DNA from: Mytilus californianus
Taxonomy: Eukaryota > Mollusca > Bivalvia > Mytilida > Mytilidae
Length of the DNA: 64,000 bases
Assembly (NCBI RefSeq): GCF_021869535.1
Contig: NW_026262668.1
Location: forward strand, 70,763,558 to 70,827,557
Direction of reading: 5' to 3'
Shown: positions 24,001 to 32,580 of the stretch, in pieces
Numbering within the stretch: position 1 is the stretch's first letter
Layout of the letters: each line of letters starts with the position of its first letter
Notes under the pieces: model-generated
Databases searched by the model: none
What the model was told of the DNA's origin: nothing
What the model saw: the letters and a program-made list of their open reading frames with translations, nothing else
Position numbers and translations under genes: made by a program

Positions 24001-24012
24001 AGTATAAGCTAA
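11805..24012 (+). CDS. Nine-exon gene: PPxY-headed, four-repeat protein with C-terminal CaaX box (unknown function)
   Basis: I do not recognise a named family. CDS = join(11805-12091, 12330-12512, 12836-13071, 13902-14069, 16929-17044, 19854-19908, 21388-21615, 22493-22622, 23898-24012). It is 1518 nt, 505 aa, with all introns GT/AG and phases matching at all eight junctions. Residues 1-90 are acidic and proline-rich, with LPEY (34-37), PPSY (44-47, a canonical WW-domain ligand) and PPLAY (67-71). Residues about 90-485 read as four diverged copies of a helix ending in WL-x(4)-G, a strand such as VxNVE, and a later strand such as LRVFY. The protein ends C501-C502-S-I-S, a CaaX box of farnesyl type with an extra cysteine. 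No signal peptide or membrane span is visible. Inference: a lipid-anchored cytosolic protein that may recruit WW-domain partners. The start is the first ATG in this frame that leads into the proline-rich segment; a 5' UTR exon further upstream is possible. Confidence is high that this is a real gene and low on its role. Confidence 0.88.
12092..12329 (+). other. Introns 1-3 of the nine-exon gene (first of three short introns)
   Basis: Introns 12092-12329, 12513-12835 and 13072-13901 hold no recognisable repeat apart from a scrap at about 13420-13465 resembling SINE tails. Plain AT-rich sequence. Confidence 0.6.
12330..12512 (+). CDS. Exon 2 of the PPxY/CaaX gene
   Basis: Acceptor gtattttag at 12321-12329, donor GTAAG|gtatta, phase 2 to phase 2. 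Encodes residues 97-156 and completes Ser96. It holds the first repeat's helix and strand (ANQWLRSNPG then FAVWKCETVE) and ends inside the Arg codon of FIRGVR. Confidence 0.87.
12836..13071 (+). CDS. Exon 3 of the PPxY/CaaX gene
   Basis: Acceptor atttttttcag, donor CCAG|gtataa, phase 2 in and phase 1 out. Encodes about residues 157-235: the end of repeat 1 (MWLVKKTG) and the helix that opens repeat 2 (TIAKLNSKLKSYPLP). It stops after the first base of the conserved Gly236 codon. Confidence 0.86.
13902..14069 (+). CDS. Exon 4 of the PPxY/CaaX gene
   Basis: Acceptor tttactttcag, donor ATCT|gtaagt (near consensus), phase 1 to phase 1. Encodes about residues 236-291, with strand TVLNVECAMM and strand ILRIFYILGPP, the repeat-2 equivalents of exon 8 and exon 7 sequence. 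Confidence 0.87.
14235..14412 (-). mobile_element. tRNA-derived SINE fragment
   Basis: The reverse complement reads from the tRNA-like head ('aatctaagtagttcatctac') through the B box to 'ggtggttctctcggcttcca'. Diverged. Lies in intron 4. Confidence 0.6.
14440..16140 (+). mobile_element. Tandem-core element D, copy 1, interrupted by element C
   Basis: Left part 14440-14628 (degraded hairpin and 'cgacggcagagacgacggcg' triplet tract, then 'agaagacctggatgcttcat'). Right part 16012-16140 ('tggttcagcaactgc', 'aataggattatatttggtat'). Both parts are collinear with 17340-17640. Confidence 0.6.
14629..16011 (-). mobile_element. Tandem-core element C, complete copy nested in element D
   Basis: The reverse complement ends 'aaggtgagctaa' with a hairpin like the copy at 1-1362, and its other end is 'caagagactctcaagagcc' (itself a hairpin). 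Internal units of about 480-490 bp repeat 2.5 times. It sits inside element D and in intron 4 of the nine-exon gene. It splits 'gacctcatt' from 'ttgatggttcag', sequence that is continuous at 17526, with no clear target duplication. Confidence 0.7.
16262..16545 (-). mobile_element. 5'-truncated tail copy of the RT element
   Basis: Matches the 3' tail at 6540-6790 through shared blocks such as gaaaactaagactgagcaac and ctcaggttctccggaag, in the same orientation, with no RT coding part. A smaller scrap of the same kind lies at about 16800-16852. Both are in intron 4 of the nine-exon gene. Confidence 0.6.
16929..17044 (+). CDS. Exon 5 of the PPxY/CaaX gene
   Basis: Acceptor atttttacag, donor AGT|gtatgt, phase 1 in and phase 0 out. 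Encodes residues 292-330: the linker LKEFQPEMTKRP and the repeat-3 helix LNGQLGFWLANTS. The alternative donor four bases earlier would put a stop in exon 6, which supports this choice. Confidence 0.83.
17340..18500 (+). mobile_element. Tandem-core element D, copy 2, with about six 148-bp units
   Basis: Starts with a strong hairpin (GTCGAG-CC-TGCGAC-TTTT-GTCGCA-GAAAG-CTCGAC, 17340-17374), then a (CGG)n tract (17389-17405), a unique segment, and a tandem core. The block TGACCTTGACCTCATTTTCA recurs at about 17819, 17966, 18114, 18259 and 18405, with less similar copies at 17515 and 17665. Lies in intron 5. Confidence 0.72.
18874..19350 (+). mobile_element. Tandem-core element E (hairpin, triplet tract, two 175-bp units)
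   Basis: Hairpin CTCGC...GCGAG (18874-18904) followed by 'acatag', a CGG/GCG-rich tract (18920-18951), then two units of about 175 bp ('aactacttgtgatagatca', 'ggtcatggtccagtgacttt'). It closes with 'catgcgagacat' near 19332. Same layout as element D but different core. Intron 5. Confidence 0.6.
19854..19908 (+). CDS. Exon 6 (55 nt) of the PPxY/CaaX gene
   Basis: A micro-exon too short for ORF-length filters. Acceptor ctattttatcag, donor AGAG|gtaagt, phase 0 in and phase 1 out. Encodes GIRVVNIQAFSARMSKGR, the third copy of the Gly-strand element, which bridges exon 5 and exon 7 in frame. Confidence 0.82.
19990..20300 (-). repeat. Dispersed repeat B, copy 3 (partial)
   Basis: The reverse complement contains 'gtttccattctcaattgt', 'gtcgggtttttgtctctttg' and 'cctgtcccaagtcaggaacc', i.e. 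the right half of repeat B. Lies in intron 6. Confidence 0.65.
20301..21387 (+). other. Rest of intron 6
   Basis: Nothing recognised; AT-rich, no exon-like segment with matching splice sites. Confidence 0.5.
21388..21615 (+). CDS. Exon 7 of the PPxY/CaaX gene
   Basis: Acceptor tttatatctgtag, donor GTAG|gtaagc, phase 1 to phase 1. Encodes about residues 349-424. It carries strand KLLRVFYTTGSPI and the repeat-4 helix MFRIEAWLRLV, matching exon 4/5 sequence (ILRIFYILGPPI and FWLANTS). The open frame continues past the donor, but the splice fits the phase. Confidence 0.86.
22493..22622 (+). CDS. Exon 8 of the PPxY/CaaX gene
   Basis: Acceptor tgtttgttgtag, donor ATCAG|gttggt (weaker), phase 1 in and phase 2 out. 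Encodes about residues 425-467: strand LPIYNVETIQYLLKE and, at the end, strand NFFVTAIR. The intron falls in the same Arg codon position and phase as the exon 2/3 junction. Confidence 0.85.
22992..23211. mobile_element. Small TIR element with repeated CATTTTAGCG motif
   Basis: Ends GGACATTTTAGCG and CGCTAAAATGTCC are exact inverted repeats. The decamer CATTTTAGCG also occurs three more times inside (about 23015, 23060, 23091). Sits in intron 8 of the nine-exon gene. No clear target duplication. Confidence 0.6.
23898..24012 (+). CDS. Exon 9 (terminal) of the PPxY/CaaX gene, CaaX box
   Basis: Acceptor gttttgtttgcag, phase 2. Encodes residues 468-505 (VYFPCAFNEPDPRLLPPQQY, then a short linker and CCSIS), stop TAA 24010-24012. 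The last four residues CSIS fit C-a-a-X, where Ser at X favours farnesyltransferase; Cys501 next to it could be acylated. Candidate distant polyadenylation signals (aataaa) lie near 25679 and 25854; none is obvious close by. Confidence 0.86.
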
Positions 24013-24814
24013 CCCCGTATCTTGCTTGTAGCAGTTTTGTAATGACAATCTCGTTAATCGACGTTATGCAGATGCATTTATGTACAATGCCAAATGAAAT
24101 TTATATGTTTTTGTATTTTTATAAATATTTGATTGGTTGGAAGTTTAAAAAAAATCAATCATTTGGTACTGAATGAAGTTTCATATTTTGATATTTCAGG
24201 TTATTTTTTCTTATTGAAGTAACGAAACATTATTCAATCAAATATCTCGAAGTATACTTAATATTATTTTCTATCCTACATAATCTGACATTAATTTTAG
24301 AAAGTGATTAACTTTTAAAAATTGTGAAAACCAATCTTTATGTTAACGACTGTTTTCAATTTTGTCTGTCAAAAATTATCGCCAAATATTTTAAAACTAT
24401 ATAAGTATTTAAACTGTGACATTTAGTACAAAAATCCAGTGATGAAGACTGGTAGTGAGCATGAAGTTAAAAGTGACACCAAATCTCACTTATGACTTAT
24501 CCAGAAATAGTTTTATTGTGATCCCCTGAATATATTAATTGACTTTACCAATCTTATACCTTTTTTGGTCATTCAAATGGTATAAACAATGTTTTACTGT
24601 GGTGTAAACCATAACTTTGACAAAAGTACATGCTACCAAAATTGTTCACTTAGTCTCAGATTTCTATAGAATAACAGGAACACTTTTCAAAGCACATTCA
24701 TTTCAAGTTTTAACATTTTATTTTTATTAAGATGATATGTTTGTTTATATTGTCTCAGATGTTTTATGTCTAAATGACTTAACCAACAAATTTCTAATCT
24801 TCCAAACAATGCAT

Positions 24815-24930
24815 TGGTATGGGTTTTGCTTATTGTTGAAGGCCGTACGGTGACCTATAGTTGTTACATTCTATGTCATTTGGTCTCTGGTGGAGTGTTG
24901 TCTCATTTGCAATTTTACCACATCAGTTAT
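24815..24930 (+). repeat. Dispersed repeat A, right-end fragment
   Basis: 'ggtatgggttttgcttattg', 'gaaggccgtacggtgaccta', 'catttggtctctggtggag'. Lies about 800 bases downstream of the nine-exon gene's stop. Confidence 0.7.
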
Positions 24931-26249
24931 TTTGATATTGAAGGAGCATGTGGATTACCAAAGTTTATTACTGTTTATTACATTATTTTATTTGTTCATT
25001 GTTTTAAGGAAGTCGTACAACTTTGTTGTTATTATTGCTTTTGTTATTATTAAGTTTTTATATATTTTTAAGCGAATATAATAACTCTGATATATGAATT
25101 TATTTTTTTCCACTGCTCGATAGATACCTTTATATCTACATTATCAAATCACGATCTGTTCTCTTGTAATGTATGTATAACAAGAGACGCTTACCATGTC
25201 GACGCACTCGGTATCGCTCCTTTTGGAGTTCATGCGATTCCCTTATTAGTTACCTTGATTTGTCTCTTTTTAATCGATTGACGAGATTTGAATATCGGTA
25301 AACTACAGTCGCCCTAATCTCTTACTATGTTCTATGTATACATATTTAAATTGAAATGCAATGGTTTAGAAAACTTAGAAAAGGTGTGCCTTTATATGTC
25401 AAATCTCAGATGGAAAATAAATATTTCAAAATTCTTCATAAAATGTGTACATAAGTTTCATCTATTTTACATGTATCATAAAACAACTATTGGGTTCCTG
25501 AGAAAACTATCGTCCTTACTTCTACGAAACCTGACCATCAAAGATATTCAACTTTGGAAAAGAACAACCGTAAATTATATATAATATTATCCAAACGTGG
25601 AGTAACTGTATCTTTATATTTTCGAGAAGCAATTTGAAATAATTTCGATGAAGATTTTTTGTTATTATTTTCACTTTTAAATAAAATAATGAGATTTTAT
25701 TCTTTACAAGTGCAATCTCTAAACGGTTTGTATTTATATTTATATTTTTGAATTTGTTTTAATTTTATTCTTTCACATATTACTATATCTTGGATGTACA
25801 TTTTATTTAAATTTGTGTATTTACTTGTAACTTTAGTTGACTTAATCTTGTTTCAATAAAAAAAAAAGCATCTCGTTTTACATTGATTCAACATGAGCGT
25901 GGCCAAAACGCAAATTTTCATATATTTTTTTTTTTATCGAAGCTGTCCAAATTTTTAAATGTCATATCAGTATATTAATTGAACTCTTCACTCGATTGTT
26001 ACACGATTTGACCAACTGTTGTTTTAGTTGGACTGAATCCCGTAGTCGATTTAGACATTTTGAGTAATATATTTTCCTGTTATGAATACATATTTGATTT
26101 CTAGGCTTTTGTTTTTGAGACATTCCTGAATAAGCCAATCGCGTTCAACTCTTCGAACCTATCAAATTTGTATAGGCATTTGCCAAGTAGTTATTCACTG
26201 GCATATTGTATTACATACATTTTTGTAACTCCCCGTGAAAATTGCTTCA

Positions 26250-26475
26250 AAAAAGAGATAGTCAAACTCATAAGTCACACCAAACTGACAATGTCATGAC
26301 AAAAAAAACCCCGAAAAACGATGAATAGACAAACAGTGACTGTCTACAAAATACAACATAGAATAAAAACTTGAGAATGAGAAACACGAATCCCACCTAG
26401 AGACCGGGGTGTAATCTCAGGATGTTAGCAGGTACTCCGAAAGGGTAAGCAAATCCTGCTTCAAACAAAGTAATT
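26250..26475 (-). mobile_element. 5'-truncated tail copy of the RT element
   Basis: Shares with 6540-6750 the run of blocks 'gtcaaactcataagtc', 'acaaaatacaacatag', 'cacgaatcccacc' and 'ctccgaaagggtaagca', in the same order. Confidence 0.6.
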
Positions 26476-27234
26476 CGATACACTTGACTTCACAGAAAAA
26501 TAAATAAGATTCTTTATCATAAACAACAGCGTATCTCGTTATGACTCGTCCTTGTTTTCCCTATTGTTATTGAATAGAGGATTTTTTTCAGAGACAACTC
26601 GACTAATGCCATATATGGATCAGGTAATGTTTTTTTTAATGCATGGGTTCAAAACCGAATATTGATCGGATTATTTTGTTGCTGGTTGCACATACTCAAG
26701 TATTTGTACATCCCTGTATTAAAGTTTGAACGTTCAATATGAAACTAAATGGATACATTAAAGTGTTCATTTCATTTTACAACGTGGTTTTCTTTTGTTG
26801 TTCTGCTTATTGGATACTGTCCCTTTTTAGATTGACTGTTTTGTATTGGCGGGTATAGCCCCTGTATCAGCTATAATTTTCAGTTCTCTTTCTAATTAAA
26901 AATATAAGCTTTTAACAAATGATATCAGAAACACATGATAAAAAAAGAGTATCATAGAAAAATCATATTACAGCATTTTCTTTGATAATGCAGAAATACA
27001 TACATGCAGATATAACGAGGGTTTTTTTTTCGTTTAATAACATTGCCATTTCAGTACTGTACTTCATATTAGAAAAACAATACTAAAAGTATGATACTAT
27101 AATATTATTGATAGAGGTTATTATATTAGGTAAAATTTACACATTGAAAAGAAATGTATTCGAGTTATAAAAAAAAAAAGATACGCCCGTTCTTATAACC
27201 ATACTGTTGCTTAATTATATCAGGATTCTGATCT

Positions 27235-27550
27235 TTCGAGTAGAATGTCTTCTCATTCCGCGAGGCGGTCTAATTTTCATAACTCATTTAAGCCAATAGA
27301 ATCTTAGCAACAGAATATTGCATGAAACTAATAGCTTTTCAAAAATGAGGTTGTGAGTTTGAGTCCCGCTCGTTGCAGGTTCGGTCGACTCGAATCTTAA
27401 TTGTCCTGGATTGTCAGTTTTCCTACCGAATGTCAGTGGTTCTCTCAGGGCACTCCGGCTTCCTTCACCAATAAAAACTAGCCGCCACGAAATAGCTAAC
27501 AGTGCTGAAAGTGGCAATAAACCAAAATCGATCAATCAGTCAATCAATCT
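27235..27550 (+). mobile_element. tRNA-derived SINE with uninterrupted body, degraded head
   Basis: B box 'ggttgtgagtttgagtccc' (27352), body 'gaatgtcagtggttctctc', 'ggcactccggcttccttcac', 'gctgaaagtggcaataaa' and an (AATC)n tail at 27528-27548. The A-box part is disrupted. Confidence 0.65.
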
Positions 27551-27924
27551 TTTTATGAATATTAGAAAATTTCACAGAGGCAGTCATCAATCTAAGATAA
27601 GTTTGTAATAAACCCAAATTAAAATGAATGGATTTTACGAGAGAGAAAAAAGATCACATTAACAACAATATCACTGAAAGAGACGACTTTTTGTTCAGTG
27701 TTGTTTTTCAAAAGGCTGCTTCATTAGACACATTGAACCAACGGTACTATGAAGAGGAAAAAAACAGCTCTTTTGAAAAAAACCATGTGTAAACATTTTT
27801 GTATTAAAAGGTACGGTAGCCGATCGATATTGAAGGTTAAGAGGGCAATACTTTTGAATTCATCAGATTAAAGAATGTGAGCATGGTTCCAATAATTGCC
27901 AGCATTTTTGTATGCGGGATTGTA

Positions 27925-28065
27925 TAGTATTGTCTATATCTTACGTTGCTCAGTCTCAGTCTCGGTTTTCCATGCAATGTTTTGTGAACTGGTTTGTTTT
28001 TTCGTCGTCTTTCGTTTATTTCCATGTCGTTCTCTCGACTTACTAGTTTTGGATGTCCCCTTAGT
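27925..28065 (+). mobile_element. Tail fragment of the RT element, opposite orientation
   Basis: The reverse complement contains 'actgagcaacgtaaga', 'acaaaacattgcatggaaaa' and 'gacgacgaaaaaac', matching the tail module at 6600-6690. Confidence 0.5.
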
Positions 28066-28590
28066 ATTTTCCGCTGATTTGTATTGCATATTATGTATAT
28101 GCCTGTCCCTAATTATCAATCTCGTCTGTTTAAATATGGCCTATTTATTATTGTACAGGAACCTTAAGCATTTGCTAATTGCAAAAGTATTCTAATGCTA
28201 AACCACATGTCAACTCTATCTGTTTGAATTTTCTGTTTTTAGTCAAGATCTGATGATCTTTTATTATACAAAGTTCAAAGAAAACCGGGAAAAAAACTTA
28301 GTAATTAAATAGATAGAATTAGCATGAAGACATTAGGCCTTTTGAACCTCTTTTTTTATATTCCGATGTTATTAGTGATCTAATCTGTTAAGTTTTATTA
28401 ATTTATGATATATTGGTAACAGCAAGTAAATTAGTTTTAGTTTTGTTTATTTCTTTTCCTGTCGGTATAACGAACAGAAAACATATTTTTTGTGCATTTT
28501 CTTTTACTTTTCTTGAAAATCAGCTTATAAGCTGTATTATTGCAGCCTTAGTTCGTGCATGAAAATCTGTTTCACGTCAAAATACAGCCC

Positions 28591-29399
28591 GGACCTTGTT
28601 GTCCATCTCTTGGTTGAATAATACCCTTGGTTAAATCTTTTAGCAGAGGGTTACGTAACCAAGGATTAAAACTTTTTTTTTACTCTTGGTTACGTAACTC
28701 ATGGTTTAATTTTTCAATTTTTATCAAAATAAAGAATTATCAGCACTTTTCTCAGGTCTTAGAAAAACTGTTCGGTTATTGAATATGATTTCTTGTTAAA
28801 ACAATATGTTTTTCATCGTCTAAGTTCATAAAATAGTACAACAACAACGCTAACGTGACAGAGAACACCTTTTGTTTGACAAGAGGCGTTGTCCTCGAAA
28901 TGACTCTACTAGATTAAATATAACTTAATATTATATGCAATTTTGCTGCATGAATTTTTTTATTTACATAAAAGATACGAGAAACAGGGTGAAACCGATA
29001 TGACTCAGATATTGATTGATTATTTGTATTAAGTACAAATATGAACGTTAACCTCGATGCAAAAAGGTTGAAGGACTGCAAATTTTTAAACAAAAGAATC
29101 AGTTTTGATTAATAGTCGTCATAGAAACTGACGAACAATATGTTTTACTAAACATTTAGTGATCTTTCAAATCGTTAAATAAACGGGGAATTATACTTTT
29201 GGATAACAATTTAACTTGGGTAAAATTTTAACCGAGGTCCGAAACAAGGTTTAATCTGATTCATTTAATCAAGGATTTAAAAAAGGGTTAAATTTAACTA
29301 CAAGACGAAAAACAGAAAATAACCTACGGTTAATTTTAACCAAAGGTTGTATGATATATAACCCTTGTTAAAATTTAACCGAGATGAACAGCTAGGTCC
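28591..29399. mobile_element. 809-bp TIR element (MITE-like)
   Basis: Left end GGACCTTGTTGTCCATCTC, right end (reverse complement) GGACCTAGCTGTTCATCTC. Next to both ends lie variants of 'ggttaaattttaac/aaccctt'. The left part holds 'ggttacgtaacc' twice. No open frame of note. Target duplication not evident. Confidence 0.68.
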
Positions 29400-30059
29400 T
29401 GATCTTTTTTCCTTGGTACAATAATACCGTATTCGATTTAATATCCCGAAAAAATCCTTAAACAGACAAAACAGATCTGGAAAGTATTTTCATATTAAAG
29501 CATGTTTTGTTGTGCACCCTGAAGACGCTGATATCTGTCAACAACAATCGCCTCCTCATTAAACTGAATGGTAACACTATAAAGACAGGATCCAGAACGA
29601 CAAGCCCAAAACCGCCGTTGAACCTTATGAAGTATTTAATTCGAAACGATATTCTCTAGTATATATGTTTTGACGTACATTGTAATTAACATCCGAATAA
29701 ATGGATCGAATGCTACATTTCGACTTGTCGTGTAAGATATATATTCTTTTGTAGTTTTGTCTCTCCGATATTTTGTTTCTTTTTCAGACCATCAAAACAT
29801 CGATGGTGGTTTTAATGACATTTTTCAAACGAAATGTTTAATCTATGTCTTAATTCATTTAACAATACCATAACTTCAGTTATCGTACATACCTTTTCAT
29901 ATTTATGAGGTAACATTAATTTATATTTATCAAATACATTTAATGTTGAATAGCTAAAAGATAAGATATACGAAATGTTTATTTTTTCCATTTCTTCTAT
30001 TCTAATTTCACAAAAAAAATTATTTGTTATGATAACAGATATAAATAAGACATACACAA

Positions 30060-30245
30060 CCAGTGCAAGGACCATCTTAAACTTGCAGTGAGGTGACATA
30101 TTTTTATTTCTTTCTTTTTTGCTCCGTGTTGATGGCCTCACTGTGACTTTGAGATGAAGAACAGCAATAAAAGCGCTGTTCCTTTGCTTTTTATGTATTT
30201 TTTGCTGTGTCCGAACTGATTTTGTGTCACGGATGTATACCCTAT
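30060..30245 (-). repeat. Dispersed repeat G, opposite orientation
   Basis: Matches the copies at 2.4 and 11.6 kb. A 229-codon open frame (29812-30501, - strand) crosses this repeat and repeat A and is therefore not called a gene. Confidence 0.6.
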
Positions 30246-30419
30246 ATCCTTTTAGAGTTGAGATGATAGTAAAATATAAGAAAACAATAGTATGGCGATA
30301 TTTAGTCGTCTCTATTAAATTCCTCCACAGCTTGTCTAGACAATTGCCGATCCAGAGCTTGCGATACGTTGCAGGCGTTTGACTATCGTTCGAAATCGTC
30401 TGGGGAACTTTTAATATAA

Positions 30420-30765
30420 ATAAGAAAATGTGGTATGAGTGCCAATGAGACAACTCTCCATCCAAGTCACAATGTGTAAAACGTAAGCAATTATAGGTCA
30501 AAGTACGGCCTTCAACACGGAGCCTTGGCTCACACCGAACAGCAAGCTATAAAGGGCCCCAAAATGACTAGTGTAAAACAATTCAAACAGAAAAACCAAT
30601 GAAAAAACGAGAAACACTTATGAACCACATCAACAAACGACAACCACTGAACAACAGGCTCCTGACTTAGGACAGGTGCATACGAATGCAGCGGGTTTAA
30701 ACGATTTAACAGGCGCCAACCTTCACTCTAACCTGAAACAGTAGTGTAACATTACTACATAAAAA
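30420..30765 (-). repeat. Dispersed repeat A, variant subfamily
   Basis: Variant with 'gagccttggctcacaccgaa' and 'ctccatccaagtcacaatg', shared with 44212-44466 and 50918-51050. Confidence 0.7.
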
Positions 30766-31624
30766 AACACAGTATAAATTTCTAATGTCTATTTTGACTG
30801 AAATAAGTTGTTGGATTACAGTTTCGTGTGGCATTGTCACTTTATATTCCCTCTGTTAGAATGTTTCATGAATCAATTATAGCTTAATCTTGTCTGTACG
30901 AATTGCATGAAATATGTAAGACATGCTTTATTACAAGTGATAAAATTATAGTAAGTTAGTAAAATTTATCAAGGTTTTAGGCATTTGGTCGAGCTTATGT
31001 TTTCTTTTCTTAATATTGAAGTTTTACGTCTTCTATTTTGTCAAATCAATGTCTGTTTACTTTAAGATTGATAATTAACTATGATTTATAAAAAGCAAGT
31101 ATGCGTCATTTTGCTTAGTAACAACTTCATACAAAATCAACTGTTGCTGCTCTTTCCTTATTTAATTGTTTGAAAAAGAATGTCTGTTTACATAAGCATT
31201 AAGCACTTGTTTTTTACAATAAATCTTGAAGATTTCTCTCAGTGAAAGTTATACGATAATTGAGCTGTCTCGTAACAAATCATCTTCGCTATGAAAGGTA
31301 ATAAATAATCTTATCGAAGAGATTTGAAGTGCAGTAGTCGGTGATGTAATGAAAACACGTTCATTATTAATGTAAAGTTATTGAGTTATAGTGATGCTAA
31401 CATATGGGAGAAAGGTGTACTGACCTCAGTTAAAGAGCGAACATTTTATAAAGATATTCGAATTTAAAAGGTTTACTTTTTTCGTACAAACCCAAACTGT
31501 TTTTTTTTTAGCATCTTTGAATCATAATGCATTTATTCTGGGCATAGCTCAAAATTGCCCTTTTGAATACTGTTATGACTTTTATGTATGAAATCTACTC
31601 TGAGGTATATAGAAATAAGGAGAT

Positions 31625-31777
31625 GTTCATCTCTTGGTTATATAATACCCTTGGTTAAATCTTTTAGAAGAGGGTTACGTAACCAAGGATTAAATTATGT
31701 TTTTCAACTTTTTTTTTACTCTTGGTTACGTAACTCATGGTTAAATTTTCAATGAATGTCAATTTTTATCAAAAAAA
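31625..31777. mobile_element. Truncated second copy of the 809-bp TIR element
   Basis: Matches 28605-28735 closely ('tacccttggttaaatctttt', 'gagggttacgtaaccaagga', 'cttggttacgtaactcatgg') and is cut off by repeat A at 31778. Confidence 0.7.
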
Positions 31778-32045
31778 GATGTGGTATGATTGCCAATGAG
31801 ACAACTTATCCACCAAAGTTCAAATGAAGTGGATGTAAGCAATTATAGGCAACCCGGCGTACGGCCTTCAACAATGAGAAAAACCCATACCGTTTGGTCG
31901 GCTATAAAAGGCTTCGACACGAAAAATATGAAACAATTCAATTGAGAAAACCACCGGCCTGATTTATAACAAAACAGTGTACGAAAAACAAATATGACAG
32001 ACATGAACCAACGACAACCAGTGAACTATAGGCTCCTGGTGTACA
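31778..32045 (-). repeat. Dispersed repeat A, inserted into TIR-element copy
   Basis: Starts 'aaagatgtggtatgattgcc' directly where the second copy of the 'cttggttacgtaac' element stops. It continues to 'aggctcctggtgta'. Confidence 0.68.
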
Positions 32046-32224
32046 GTCAGAGAACATGAAGTGGTAGAACGACATGAATTCATATCAGCAGATTTAGTAC
32101 TTTACGCTTACTTACAGTAAATGTGACAAACCAGTGAAATATTAATTAGCACTATGGATGTAAAAATGCCCAATTAATTCTAATCATAAGCTACCTAAAG
32201 AACAGAGAATTTAATTACAGATGA

Positions 32225-32580
32225 CGTACAAATGTTAAAAATTGAAAACAACACGTTTAATAATTTCATGCGTCCAAAGCGCTTTTCTGGATTTACCTTC
32301 ATCAGGAACGCTCAAAGCCAAACATTTGAAATCCGAGGATGTAAAAGTACCGAAACCATTGAAGAGCTATATGACAAAAATACCTAAAATAACTAGCCAA
32401 GTTCATCTTAAGTCAGCTTTGCCTGAGGGAGTTGAAACCTTAGTTTCTTAATAATTTAAAAATTTAAAAACGGACAATTTTGGAAAAGTTTGTTAAATCA
32501 TGTCAGTACCGAAGTACTGACTACTGAGCTGATGATACACTCGGGGACTGATAAATCATACCTGTTTTTGAACATAATAC
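32225..32580 (-). repeat. Dispersed repeat F, opposite orientation
   Basis: Contains 'gatgatacactcggggactg' and 'ccgaagtactgactactgag', reverse-complement equivalents of the segment that is expanded at 38-39.6 kb, preceded by 'gcgcttttctggatttaccttc'. Typical of a mussel dispersed repeat. Confidence 0.5.

Noticed and set aside
11805..24012. Assignment of the nine-exon gene to the SOUL/heme-binding family
   Set aside because: First impression from exon sizes; the repeat pattern and motifs do not fit that family.
29812..30501. 229-codon open frame on the - strand with a hydrophobic segment
   Set aside because: It runs through repeat A and repeat G, its parts recur in non-coding contexts, and no domain is recognisable. 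A donor-like AAAAG|gtatgt inside is not enough.
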